Shown one piece after another: positions 14,260-22,840 of a stretch of DNA of 40,650 nucleotides (position 1 is its first letter; every line of letters begins with the position of its first letter). Origin of the DNA: Clostridia bacterium (lineage in GTDB: Bacteria > Bacillota > Clostridia > Christensenellales > DTU072); NCBI GenBank assembly GCA_016297005.1, contig JAEDHK010000012.1, positions 1 through 40,650 of the forward strand. The letters are read 5' to 3'. The translations under genes were made by a program, and so were the position numbers. The notes under the pieces are model-generated. The model ran no database searches and was not told where the DNA came from. It saw nothing but the letters and a program-made list of their open reading frames with translations.

Positions 14260-15639
14260 ATGGCTCAAAATACAAACGTCAATAAAGCGGAAGAACTAAC
14301 AAATCAGATCAAGTTAAGAATCAGCGCGATCACTTCTACGGCAGAATATATGCTGTGGATCTATCCGATCAAATCGCTCTGTTACGACGGAAAACAACTC
14401 TGTTTGACCGCGACGTCCGATCACGCCGCAAATACTCTTACCGCCAATTATACAGATCTCTTTTTGAAAGTAATCGACGAACTTGATCTGCCGGTAGAGA
14501 GCGTCCTTTTTATTTCTGAAAAAGAAGCGGAAAAGATAAGGAGCATAGAACAACCGAAATCTCCCGTTGAAGGTTTCGTCGAAAAAAAGAATCCTTTCGT
14601 TTCTAAATATACTTTCGATAATTACGTCGTAGGTTCCAGTAACCGTATGGCCGTAGTGACGGCTCATACCGTCGCTGAAAATCCGGGATTAAACGACGGT
14701 TTATTATCTCTGAATCCTTTCTATATCTATGGTGGCGTGGGCTTAGGGAAAACCCACCTTTTACACGCCATAGGTAATTATCTTTTCGAGCACCGCCCCG
14801 AACTGAACGTTATTTACGTTTCGGCGGACAGACTCAGTAATGAATACTTTTCTTCTCTGAATAAATACAATTCGGATAAAGATTCTTATCGAAACTTTTA
14901 TCATAAATACGCCGCTTGCGACGTTCTTATGGTTGACGACGTGCAGTTTTTACAAAAAAAAGGCGGTCTTCAAGAAGTTTTCTTCCATATTTTTAATGAT
15001 TTATATCAAAACGGAAAACAAATCATTTTGTCCAGCGACCGTCCTCCGAAAGAGATCAACGACCTGGAAGAGCGTCTCCGCACTCGATTTTTATGGGGGA
15101 TGACCACCGATATCGACTTACCCGAATACGAAACGAGAATCAATATCATAATGAAAAAATTAGAAGGTTCTTCCGCAAAAATCAGTCAGGATATTATCTG
15201 TTATTTAGCTGAAAAGGTCAATACTAATATCCGTGAACTGGAAGGCGCCCTTCTGAAAGTCCTTATGTATACGCAACTGACGCATAAAGAAGCTACGCTC
15301 GACGTTGCCAAAGAAGCGTTGAAAGAACATACGAAAGATACGGTAGAACAAATCGACAGCGATAAAATCATTTCTACCGTAAGCGAATATTTTCATATTC
15401 CTTCTTCCGATATAATCGGAAAAAAGAAAAATAAAGAAATAGTGGAAGCGCGCATGGTCGCGGTTTATTTAATTTGCGAAATGCTTAACCTTCCTCTCGT
15501 CACCATCGGTCAGATCTTTGGAGGAAGAGATCACACCACCATCATGTATTCCCGCGATAAAATAAGCAATATAATCGCAACGGATAAAGAGATGAAAACG
15601 ACCATCGAAGACATCAAGAGCAGCCTTAAATGTAGATAA
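14260..15639 (+). CDS. dnaA: Chromosomal replication initiator DnaA
   Basis: A 459-residue DnaA. Domain I spans about 1-85 and a variable linker about 86-115. The AAA+ core has Walker A 'GGVGLGKTH' (158-166) and Walker B 'VLMVDD' (222-227). The C-terminal domain carries the DnaA-box-recognition signature 'GGRDHTTIMYS' (421-431). The start at 14260 gives a normal N-terminus; a longer frame from 14185 would include the promoter and is rejected. The mRNA is predicted to be leaderless. The last codons and stop (15631-15639, TGTAGATAA) themselves form a near-consensus DnaA box. dnaN follows after a 191-bp spacer with more boxes, so autoregulation and origin function are likely here. Confidence 0.97.
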   Translation: MAQNTNVNKAEELTNQIKLRISAITSTAEYMLWIYPIKSLCYDGKQLCLTATSDHAANTLTANYTDLFLKVIDELDLPVESVLFISEKEAEKIRSIEQPKSPVEGFVEKKNPFVSKYTFDNYVVGSSNRMAVVTAHTVAENPGLNDGLLSLNPFYIYGGVGLGKTHLLHAIGNYLFEHRPELNVIYVSADRLSNEYFSSLNKYNSDKDSYRNFYHKYAACDVLMVDDVQFLQKKGGLQEVFFHIFNDLYQNGKQIILSSDRPPKEINDLEERLRTRFLWGMTTDIDLPEYETRINIIMKKLEGSSAKISQDIICYLAEKVNTNIRELEGALLKVLMYTQLTHKEATLDVAKEALKEHTKDTVEQIDSDKIISTVSEYFHIPSSDIIGKKKNKEIVEARMVAVYLICEMLNLPLVTIGQIFGGRDHTTIMYSRDKISNIIATDKEMKTTIEDIKSSLKCR

Positions 15640-15769
15640 CCGTTTTATCTGTGGATAAAATGTTAAGATCTATCCACAAAAATGTGAAAACAAAAAAGCC
15701 TTTTATTTTTGGTTTAGTAATGAAAAACTAAGAATAAGAACGAAAATCAGAGTTATCCACTTATCTACA
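15631..15769 (+). other. oriC: Probable origin of replication (DnaA-box cluster)
   Basis: The dnaA-dnaN spacer holds one perfect DnaA box, TGTGGATAA (15650-15658), and four with one mismatch to TTATCCACA or its complement: TGTAGATAA (15631-15639), CTATCCACA (15670-15678), TTATCCACT (15753-15761) and TTATCTACA (15761-15769). The sequence between is AT-rich. Another AT-rich zone lies before dnaA (14181-14259). Box density and position match Firmicute origins. Confidence 0.85.
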
Positions 15770-15777
15770 CAGGTAGT

Positions 15778-15783
15778 TATAAT
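15778..15783 (+). promoter_or_regulatory. -10 box of dnaN promoter
   Basis: TATAAT about 50 nt before dnaN. No clear -35 is seen, and the -35 zone is occupied by the adjoining DnaA boxes at 15753-15769, consistent with DnaA control of dnaN. Confidence 0.45.
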
Positions 15784-15830
15784 AGTAATAACCTATAAAT
15801 AATAGATATTTTAATCAGCGAGGTGTATAA

Positions 15831-16934
15831 ATGAAATTCAGTTGTAACGGAACGGATCTGGCGAACGCTACCAATATCGTAAGCAAGGCTTTGGCGGCGA
15901 ATAAAAATATTCCCATTCTGGAAGGTATTCGTATGGACGCGCATGGCGATCAATTAACGCTCAGCGCATACAATCAGGAAATGTATATTCAAAAAACAAT
16001 TAAAGCTGACGTTTTTGCAGAGGGAAATCTGATTGTAAACGGAAGAATGTTGAATGACTATGCCAACAAAATTTCTTTTTTGGATAAGATTGAGATAGAA
16101 AAACAACTTAATAACAAGCTTCTTTTCTCCTTTAATAAAAGTTCGAGTGAAATCAATTTTTACGACATTCAGAGTTTTCCGTCCCTCGGAGAATACGATT
16201 CCGAAGACGTTGTTACTATCAAAGAAAGCAGTCTGAAAGAACTGTTTGAATGTACAATCTTCTGCGCTGCCGTGAACGACAGCAGAGCTATCTTAAAGAG
16301 CTGTAAATTGGAGATTGTGGATGACGTTCTTGAAGCTGTCTGCCTGGACGGCTATCGCGTCGGTATCGCCCGTAAAAAGCCCGATTCCTTTACCGGGAAG
16401 TTTAAGGCTATTATTTTAGGGAAGATTATCGGAGATATCAATAAGATACTTACGGACAGCAACGATATCGTAACAATAAAAAAGTCAGGAAGCACCGTTA
16501 TTTTCGATATGGGGCATACCAAGATCCGTACAACGACGGTCGAAGGCGAATTTTATAAATACGAGAGCAGTCTTCCGAAGAACATTCGTACCGAAATCGT
16601 TGTTAACAAAGATGAATTGGAACAGTGTCTGAATCGTGCCGGCATCATCAGCAGAGAGCATTTTTATAATAATATCATATTAACTGTCGATAATAACGTA
16701 TTGAATATCTTTTCTGAGAGCGAGAAAGGAAAAGTTAACGAAAACGTCGATTGTAAGAGTGTCGGGGATACGGTAAAGATCGGCCTGAACAATAAATTTA
16801 TTCAAGAGGCGCTTGTACGTATCAAAGAGGATTATGTGAAGATACAGATTGAGAGCGCGACCAGACCGATCCTTGTTTCTCGCATGGAAGGAGACGAATA
16901 TCGTTGCATTATTCTGCCTGTAAGGATGGTGTAA
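15831..16934 (+). CDS. dnaN: DNA polymerase III beta subunit (sliding clamp)
   Basis: A 367-residue beta clamp, the normal length, with three clamp folds. The N-terminus 'NATNIVSKALAANKNIPILEGI' and the C-terminal 'VSRMEGDEYRCIILPVRMV' are typical; the C-terminal segment resembles the family 'M-P-M-R' end. The clamp tethers polymerase III to DNA. GAGGTG precedes the ATG by about 6 nt. Twelve bases after its stop an unrelated gene begins, instead of the usual S4-domain yaaA/recF neighbours. Confidence 0.96.
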   Translation: MKFSCNGTDLANATNIVSKALAANKNIPILEGIRMDAHGDQLTLSAYNQEMYIQKTIKADVFAEGNLIVNGRMLNDYANKISFLDKIEIEKQLNNKLLFSFNKSSSEINFYDIQSFPSLGEYDSEDVVTIKESSLKELFECTIFCAAVNDSRAILKSCKLEIVDDVLEAVCLDGYRVGIARKKPDSFTGKFKAIILGKIIGDINKILTDSNDIVTIKKSGSTVIFDMGHTKIRTTTVEGEFYKYESSLPKNIRTEIVVNKDELEQCLNRAGIISREHFYNNIILTVDNNVLNIFSESEKGKVNENVDCKSVGDTVKIGLNNKFIQEALVRIKEDYVKIQIESATRPILVSRMEGDEYRCIILPVRMV

Positions 16935-16946
16935 AGAAAAGACGAA

Positions 16947-18113
16947 ATGTCTAACGGAAAGTACGACGGCGCAGGGCTGAACAGCATTAAAAATAGAGAG
17001 GGATTCTGCCTTTATTATGATAACGAGCTGATCGTTTTTCATGATAATACCATACCCTTCGTTACTCTTCTTGTAGAAGGAAGAGAAATTCCTCTTTACA
17101 CCGTCAACGTTCTCAAAAACAGCAAAAGCGAATATATACTTGAATTTACTCAATCCGGGTACAACGTCCGTTGTGAGATAAAAGAAAGAGACGGCGTTAT
17201 TGATTTTTTAATAGAAGGAAACGATAATTATAAAGGTCTTGTAATAAACCTTTATAAAGAAAAAAAACAAAAAGTCATCGGTCTCAGCGAATACGACGGA
17301 TATATAACCAAAGAAAAAAAACTTTCTTTCTATCTGGAAGATAAATATATTTTTGAAAACGTAAATATCCGGAAGTACGAATTAAGAATACTTGACAAAA
17401 TTTTCATAACCGCTTATCAAAACAGAGTCAGATTTTTGATAGATACAATCAATAAGCCGGAAGATCTTATGAGAATGAGTCGTATAAACACAAGACAGTT
17501 CAAGATTTTTCCGCGCAGAAAAATATTCGAGCTGACGGAAGATCTTTATTCTCTATCCGATCACGAAAGAGACGGTATTATCGTAAAAAATTGCAGCGAG
17601 TTGGAAGCGGTGCCTTTTTTGAGAGAGCATTACGGACAAGTAATCTATATTTTACGTCCGCAATTCCGTCCGGACAGCCATTTACTGTCCTATTTTTGTA
17701 AAGACGAGATCGTTCGGCAAGAAAACGGACTATATAAGATAGATTTCTCAAAAATTAATGCGGCAATCAGTTTTAAAACAGTAATAAGAAAGTATTTTGA
17801 TACCGATTTATCGGGTATTTATCTCGATACGACCGGGTATTCTCAGGAAGATATGGAAATTATGAAGGGCGTTATTGCGACCGTTCTTTCCGAATATACA
17901 AAAAAGATACTGCTTTTTGACAGAATAGCGGGAATAAACGATTTTTGCGGGTATTACGTAATAAAAGACAGAAAAAAAATATTCTCAAAAAAGTATACTG
18001 ATTTGTATAAATACAGCGGAGAATATTATTTGGCAGCCGAAGTCAAAAATTATGAAGAAATAAAAAAAGTTTCGGACGCATGCGAGATAGTGATCGTCAA
18101 TAATACGTTATGA
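16947..18113 (+). CDS. Conserved-looking protein of unknown function
   Basis: A 388-residue protein I do not recognise. Residues 1-180 look beta-rich, with many short alternating strands ('SEYILEFTQSGYNVRCEIKE'). The C-terminal half looks alpha/beta, and 'DTDLSGIYLDTTGY' is reminiscent of a strand of a glycosidase-type barrel, followed by 'TKKILLFDRIAG'. No signal peptide or membrane segment is seen, so it is probably cytoplasmic. It begins 12 nt after dnaN with only a weak ribosome site, and its stop overlaps the next ATG by 4 nt (ATGA). It is therefore probably in the dnaN transcript and coupled to the dehydrogenase. A degenerate glycoside hydrolase is possible but weakly supported. Confidence 0.75.
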   Translation: MSNGKYDGAGLNSIKNREGFCLYYDNELIVFHDNTIPFVTLLVEGREIPLYTVNVLKNSKSEYILEFTQSGYNVRCEIKERDGVIDFLIEGNDNYKGLVINLYKEKKQKVIGLSEYDGYITKEKKLSFYLEDKYIFENVNIRKYELRILDKIFITAYQNRVRFLIDTINKPEDLMRMSRINTRQFKIFPRRKIFELTEDLYSLSDHERDGIIVKNCSELEAVPFLREHYGQVIYILRPQFRPDSHLLSYFCKDEIVRQENGLYKIDFSKINAAISFKTVIRKYFDTDLSGIYLDTTGYSQEDMEIMKGVIATVLSEYTKKILLFDRIAGINDFCGYYVIKDRKKIFSKKYTDLYKYSGEYYLAAEVKNYEEIKKVSDACEIVIVNNTL

Positions 18114-18799
18114 AAAAGGTTTTTATCAGTGGAATCAGCGGAGGAATAGGCACCGCGCTCGCAAAAAAGTTCATCTCTCAGGGATATTACGTAATCGGTC
18201 AATATAATACGCGCAAACCATCCGTTTTTTCGGAAGTCGTTCAGGCAGATCTTTCTCTTCCGGAAGACAGAAAAAAATTATGCGAATATTTATCGGAAAA
18301 ACACCCGGATATAGAAGTACTTATTAATAACGCAGGCGCGGATTGGTATGGGCTCTTTATCGATATGAGCGATGAAGAAATAGAAAAATTGACGTACGTA
18401 AATTTAATTTCCGCAATGGAAATAACAAAAGCCGTCGGAAAAAATATGCTCTTCAATAAGAAAGGAGTCATCCTTAACGTTACTTCGATATGGGGAGAAA
18501 CGGGCGGTTCTTGCGAGGCGGTATATTCCGCGACAAAAGGCGCGCTGATCGCTTTTACCAAGGCGATAGCAAAAGAATGGGCGCTATGCGGTATTCGCAG
18601 TAACGCGCTCAGCCTCGGGTTTATTGATACGCCGATGAACGATCGTTTTTCGGAAGAAGATAAAAAAGAATTCTGTAAAAACGTGGCGTTAAACAGGATC
18701 GGTACGCCGCAAGAAGCGGCGGAAACAGCCTGGTTTTTATGTTCCGGTCTTTCCTCTTATATTACCGGACAAGTCGTATCAGTCAACGGCGGGATCTGA
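18110..18799 (+). CDS. Short-chain dehydrogenase/reductase (FabG-like)
   Basis: A 229-residue classical SDR. The cofactor loop is 'GISGGIGTAL' (near residues 8-17), followed by 'LINNAGADWYG', the active-site Ser in 'VTSIWGETGG' and the catalytic 'YSATKGA'. The C-terminal 'YITGQVVSVNGG' is the usual ending. It resembles 3-oxoacyl-ACP reductases, but SDR substrate cannot be read from sequence, and there are no fatty-acid genes nearby. It overlaps the unknown upstream gene by 4 nt, suggesting the pair work on the same substrate. Confidence 0.88.
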   Translation: MKKVFISGISGGIGTALAKKFISQGYYVIGQYNTRKPSVFSEVVQADLSLPEDRKKLCEYLSEKHPDIEVLINNAGADWYGLFIDMSDEEIEKLTYVNLISAMEITKAVGKNMLFNKKGVILNVTSIWGETGGSCEAVYSATKGALIAFTKAIAKEWALCGIRSNALSLGFIDTPMNDRFSEEDKKEFCKNVALNRIGTPQEAAETAWFLCSGLSSYITGQVVSVNGGI

Positions 18800-18853
18800 T
18801 AAAATAAGCTTTTTTGCAACAAAAAACTTTCTTTTTTTCATGTATATCCGATT

Positions 18854-18859
18854 TATAAT
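18854..18859 (+). promoter_or_regulatory. -10 box of the spoIIE gene
   Basis: TATAAT ends 9 nt before the ATG at 18869, so the transcript is probably leaderless. No convincing -35 and no clear Spo0A box were found; activation by a regulator is possible. Confidence 0.5.
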
Positions 18860-18868
18860 TTGGATAGA

Positions 18869-21070
18869 ATGAAAAGTTATTTAATAAAGTTTTTTTCTTA
18901 TTCTTTGATATTTCTTTTTTTAATTACCGGAGAAAGTAAAACCGCCGTAACAGGAACTTCCATCGGTTTTTTATATGCCCTTTTATTTTGCAAGGAAAAA
19001 CCGATTTTTTACTTTGTTCCGTACGTGTTATTTTCTGTTCTTTTTTTTCAAAATTTAGCATTTATATTATACCTTTCTTTATCGATATTTCCGGCTGTCG
19101 TACTACTTATTATTCGATATTTGTTAAAAAAGAAATATAAATTATGGGTTACTTTATTATGTTGTACAGTATCTCAAATAAGTAAATTCTTTTTATTTGA
19201 AGATTATATTACGACTATTGTCGGATGTGCGGCGTCGGCGGTTATTTTTTATTTTTCCGTCGTATTTTTATTTCCCATTCTGATACGAAAAATAAGGTAT
19301 GAATTTTCTAAAAAAGAATGGTCTTCTTTACTGTTTTTTATTGGTTTGATAGGTGCCGGAGCCAATTGTTTTTCTTTATTTAAAATAAGTTTTTTTTATC
19401 CCGTAGCGGTTGCGCTCATTTGTATAGGATCTTGTTATGACAGAGAAAAATCGGTCTTTGCCTGCTTATGTTACGGATTAGGCGGGAGTATTATGTCTCT
19501 TTCGTTTTATCCGGTCGGGTATTGCGGCGTTATGGCGATTTGTTTTTATCTGACGTCGCCTTTACATCGAATAACGGGCGGAGTCCTTTCTTACGCAACG
19601 TTTATCGGCGCAAATTATCTTTTTGAAAAAGAGATTCCTTTCTGGACGCTGATCATAACGGCCGTTGTGTTCTTGACCGTACTTATTCCGGAAAGACTGT
19701 TTCCTTTCGGAAAAATCCAGGATGGTTACAGGGGAAAATTTGCGCTGAGAACCATCGTAAACAGAGATCGGGAAGAAATCGGAAAAAAGCTGTCTAACGT
19801 GGCCGACGCCTTTGAAACGGTAAAAGAAATTCTGATTGAAGAAGAAGACGCACATTCCGAAAAAGAAGAAATTGCCCAAAAAATAACGGAAGACTTTTGC
19901 AGTAATTGTTCTCGAAAAAAAACGTGCGATCAAAAGACGACAGAAGAATTACGAGGTGTTGTTGCGGCCGCTCTTGACAACGGGAAGGCCTCTCTTCTCG
20001 ACGCCGGAATTCCGCTCGGCGAGAAATGTATAAAACTGCCGAAATTTATTTCCGCCGCCGACGAAGCAGCAGAAAATTATAGGAAAATAAAAGAAAAAAA
20101 CATAGGAATTGCACAGGGAAAGGAAATGGTTATTGCCGAACTATCCGGAATTTCGGATTTCGTAAGAATGATTGCAAGCGACATTAAGACCGGTTTTGGG
20201 TTTGATACCGCGACGGAAAACAGAATAAGGGAAGAATTACGTTATGCGGGCATTATAGCCTCCGACGTCGCTATCTATGGTAACGGTCGGGAAAGGGTAA
20301 CGTTGACGATAGGTAAAAAAGACGCCGACAAAAAGAGCGTAGTGGCCGCGATATCTTCCGTAATGGGAGTAGAAATGACAGAAAAGGAGAGAAAAGAAAT
20401 CGTCGGAGGAATGGTAAACGTAGAGTACGGACGAGCGCCGGCATACGGACTACTATTCGGCGAAGCGTCGGTCAGTAAAGAAAGCGAATGCGGCGACAGC
20501 AGGCAGGTGGTCAAACTGTCACGAGAAAAGATCATGTTTATTCTTTCTGACGGCATGGGAACGGGAAAAACGGCAGAAATGACGGCCGATTGCTCCGTAC
20601 GACTGATTAAAGCTTTTTATTTGGCCGGTTTCGATCATAAAACCGTGTTCGGATGCGTTGCAAAAATGCTTTCTCTTCGGAGAAGAGAGGATTTTTCTGC
20701 CTTGGACGTCGTAGTCGCCGATACAAGAAACGCCGATTTTGATTTTATCAAACAGGGTGGGAGAGAAAGTTATTTGATTTCCAAAGGAAATCTGGAAGTA
20801 ATAGAAGGTTGTTCCTTGCCGCTCGGTATTATTGAGGAGACCAAGCCGCAGATTGATCACAAAAGACTTAAAGGAGGAGATATTGTGGTTTTGATCAGCG
20901 ATGGAATCGCCGACAGACTAAGTTATGCAGACATGACGGAACTTTTCGGTGCAATCCGATCCATTAATCCACAAGTGATCGCCGACGAGATCGTTCGCGC
21001 GGCGAAACAAAAAGAGGGAAAAGAAGACGATATGACGGCGATCGTTATTCGAGTTGTAAAAAATCAATAA
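18869..21070 (+). CDS. spoIIE: Stage II sporulation protein E, PP2C phosphatase
   Basis: A 733-residue protein with the SpoIIE layout. About ten hydrophobic membrane segments fill residues 1-280. A central cytoplasmic region has Cys-rich 'CSNCSRKKTC', and a C-terminal PP2C domain has 'ILSDGMGTGKTAEMTADCSVRL', 'FSALDVVVADT', 'LPLGI', 'VVLISDGIAD' and 'GKEDDMTAIVIRV'. SpoIIE dephosphorylates SpoIIAA to activate sigma-F in the forespore, so the organism is probably a spore former. It is somewhat shorter than the Bacillus protein (about 830). ATG 18869 is chosen over TTG 18860 because the -10 box ends at 18859. Confidence 0.9.
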   Translation: MKSYLIKFFSYSLIFLFLITGESKTAVTGTSIGFLYALLFCKEKPIFYFVPYVLFSVLFFQNLAFILYLSLSIFPAVVLLIIRYLLKKKYKLWVTLLCCTVSQISKFFLFEDYITTIVGCAASAVIFYFSVVFLFPILIRKIRYEFSKKEWSSLLFFIGLIGAGANCFSLFKISFFYPVAVALICIGSCYDREKSVFACLCYGLGGSIMSLSFYPVGYCGVMAICFYLTSPLHRITGGVLSYATFIGANYLFEKEIPFWTLIITAVVFLTVLIPERLFPFGKIQDGYRGKFALRTIVNRDREEIGKKLSNVADAFETVKEILIEEEDAHSEKEEIAQKITEDFCSNCSRKKTCDQKTTEELRGVVAAALDNGKASLLDAGIPLGEKCIKLPKFISAADEAAENYRKIKEKNIGIAQGKEMVIAELSGISDFVRMIASDIKTGFGFDTATENRIREELRYAGIIASDVAIYGNGRERVTLTIGKKDADKKSVVAAISSVMGVEMTEKERKEIVGGMVNVEYGRAPAYGLLFGEASVSKESECGDSRQVVKLSREKIMFILSDGMGTGKTAEMTADCSVRLIKAFYLAGFDHKTVFGCVAKMLSLRRREDFSALDVVVADTRNADFDFIKQGGRESYLISKGNLEVIEGCSLPLGIIEETKPQIDHKRLKGGDIVVLISDGIADRLSYADMTELFGAIRSINPQVIADEIVRAAKQKEGKEDDMTAIVIRVVKNQ

Positions 21071-21084
21071 AAAAACTGCCATCG

Positions 21085-21112
21085 TTGACAAAAAATTATT
21101 AATTATGATAAT
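21085..21112 (+). promoter_or_regulatory. Promoter of the GH28-like gene
   Basis: -35 TTGACA (21085-21090), 16-bp spacer, -10 GATAAT (21107-21112). The ATG at 21124 is 11 nt beyond the -10 and has no Shine-Dalgarno, so it is another probable leaderless mRNA. Confidence 0.7.
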
Positions 21113-21123
21113 ATAAAACAGCT

Positions 21124-22341
21124 ATGGAAACAATTAAAAAATACGGCGCCGTGGGAGATGGCAAAAGAGATGAACTGTTGGCTCTGCAAACGGCGATCGA
21201 TAAAGAAGAAGAATTATATTTTCCTAAGGGAACGTACGTCGTTTCCGATACGATTAAAGTACCTTCGGACAGAAAATTAGTGTTTGAAAAAGGTGCCGTT
21301 GTACTTTTAAAAGCGGCGACAAAACGGAAAAGAGGAGACTTTTTACTGACCAATAAAAACACGGAAACCGGAGATAAAAACATAACGATCATAGGCGCAA
21401 CTTTTGACGGGAATAATGGATATAAAAATCATAAACGTCCAAATAATATTTTTCAAAAAGACGGATATTCCGGAATTTTAATCAATTTCAGAAACGTAAA
21501 AAATTTGACTTTAAAAGATTTAGTATTACAAAACCCGGTATCATATTATACGAGATTTTGTCAGGTAGACGGATTTTTAATTGAAGATATCGTTCTGAAA
21601 AGTAAGAAAGAAATGCCCAATCAGGACGGTATTCATTTTGCCGGAGAAGTCAGAAACGGCGTTGTCAGAAATATAACAGCCGAAAGTTACGGACAGACGA
21701 ACGACGATCTTCTTGCGATTAACGCCGACGACTATCCGGGACGGATAGAAGAGTTTGACACCGTATGCGGGCCAATAGAAAACATACTTTTCGAGAATAT
21801 TTTCGCCGAAAGTTGCCATGATGGCGTTCGACTATTAAGTTTTATTTCAGTTATCCGTAATTTAACATTCAGGAAACTGAAAATAGGTTTTAGAAAATGT
21901 GCTGTGGAATGTGACGCCGCAAGAGGATGTAGGGCGGAACTCTTTAATGAAAAAGATTATCCAAAAGGCGTCGGGCGTCTGGAAAATATAAAATTCGAGG
22001 CTTGCACATTTTTTCATTCGATAGATCTACCATTTCATTGGAAAGGATCTCGCGGAGACATGCCGCACCCGTTTATTCTTTGGGGTAGTTTGAGCGATAA
22101 CGTTACTTTTTTCGATTGTAAGTTTGTTCCGGCGCCTCCGAAAAATTTAGATATACTCTCGGATTTTGTTAACAGAATAAAAAGAAAGGCGTATAAAGAA
22201 AGTGAATTTTCTGCATTCTTAATAAAAAACGTTACGAATCAAGTCGTTATTCATGGGAATAATAAATACGAACTTATAAAAAAAGAGGACAGTAAAAAAC
22301 TGTCCGATATAAGCGATTTGAAGATTCTTTTAAAAGACTAA
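21124..22341 (+). CDS. Right-handed beta-helix protein, GH28/pectate-lyase-like
   Basis: A 405-residue protein. It opens with 'IKKYGAVGDGKRDELLALQTAID' and 'LYFPKGTYVVSDTIKVPSD', the hallmark N-terminus of GH28-related/Pectate_lyase_3 proteins. Repeated beta-helix coils follow ('NITIIGATFDGNNGYKNH', 'NLTLKDLVLQNP', 'DGIHFAG', 'NDDLLAINADD'). The 'DGIHFAG' and 'NDDLLAIN' segments resemble the acidic active-site strands of polygalacturonase-type enzymes. There is no signal peptide, so it would act inside the cell on imported oligosaccharides, or be exported another way. Substrate unknown. Its stop overlaps the convergent lipoprotein gene by 4 bp. Confidence 0.82.
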   Translation: METIKKYGAVGDGKRDELLALQTAIDKEEELYFPKGTYVVSDTIKVPSDRKLVFEKGAVVLLKAATKRKRGDFLLTNKNTETGDKNITIIGATFDGNNGYKNHKRPNNIFQKDGYSGILINFRNVKNLTLKDLVLQNPVSYYTRFCQVDGFLIEDIVLKSKKEMPNQDGIHFAGEVRNGVVRNITAESYGQTNDDLLAINADDYPGRIEEFDTVCGPIENILFENIFAESCHDGVRLLSFISVIRNLTFRKLKIGFRKCAVECDAARGCRAELFNEKDYPKGVGRLENIKFEACTFFHSIDLPFHWKGSRGDMPHPFILWGSLSDNVTFFDCKFVPAPPKNLDILSDFVNRIKRKAYKESEFSAFLIKNVTNQVVIHGNNKYELIKKEDSKKLSDISDLKILLKD

Positions 22342-22766
22342 AACTTTACGGAAACGGCTTGAATTTCCGGGTACTCGTTACCGTTTTCTTTCTTAACTTG
22401 AACGACGCCCGTTACCGTGGCTTCGGCTCCTCGCTTGGGCAGATCGCCGTTCCAGACGAATGTCGTCCAAGCGGAGCAACAGTTGGCAGAGTCGTAAACG
22501 TCTATAAAACAGTGAATGACCTTACTCCCGCCTTTAAACGACTCCCGAGAAAAAACACCTTTAACTTTTATAGTTTTTCCTTCATATTCGTAAGGACGCG
22601 TTTGAATTTCGTACAGCGTCGAATATGCCATGGTTTTATTCATAGCCGCAATATTGATATCTACGTTTGTTTTGACTTTCTCTTGTTCTTCTTTACAAGA
22701 GGTAAAACAGAATACCGAACCGAAACAAAGCAGAATAGAAAAAACCGCAATCAATACTTTTTTCAT
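22338..22766 (-). CDS. Small lipoprotein with OB-fold-like domain
   Basis: A 142-residue lipoprotein: signal 'MKKVLIAVFSILLCFGSVFCFTSC' with the lipid-attachment Cys at C24. The mature part 'YEYEGKTIKVKGVFSRE' and 'GAEATVTGVVQVKKENGNEYPEIQAVSV' resembles OB-fold 'tRNA-anti/YgiW-like' proteins seen in bacterial surface proteins. The role is unknown. A ribosome site (AAAGG) precedes the ATG and a strong promoter with a palindromic spacer lies upstream. It ends convergently against the GH28-like gene with a 4-bp overlap. Confidence 0.78.
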   Translation of the reverse strand: MKKVLIAVFSILLCFGSVFCFTSCKEEQEKVKTNVDINIAAMNKTMAYSTLYEIQTRPYEYEGKTIKVKGVFSRESFKGGSKVIHCFIDVYDSANCCSAWTTFVWNGDLPKRGAEATVTGVVQVKKENGNEYPEIQAVSVKF

Positions 22767-22802
22767 GATTAACCTTTTTTAAAAAAGATTTTTTTTACCG
22801 GT

Positions 22803-22831
22803 ATTTTATTACCATGGTAAAGAGATGTCAA
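22803..22831 (-). promoter_or_regulatory. Lipoprotein promoter with palindromic spacer
   Basis: On the minus strand: -35 TTGACA (22831-22826), 17-bp spacer, -10 TAAAAT (22808-22803). The spacer contains the 12-bp palindrome TTACCATGGTAA (22809-22820), well placed as a repressor operator. Confidence 0.7.
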
Positions 22832-22840
22832 GAGCTAATA

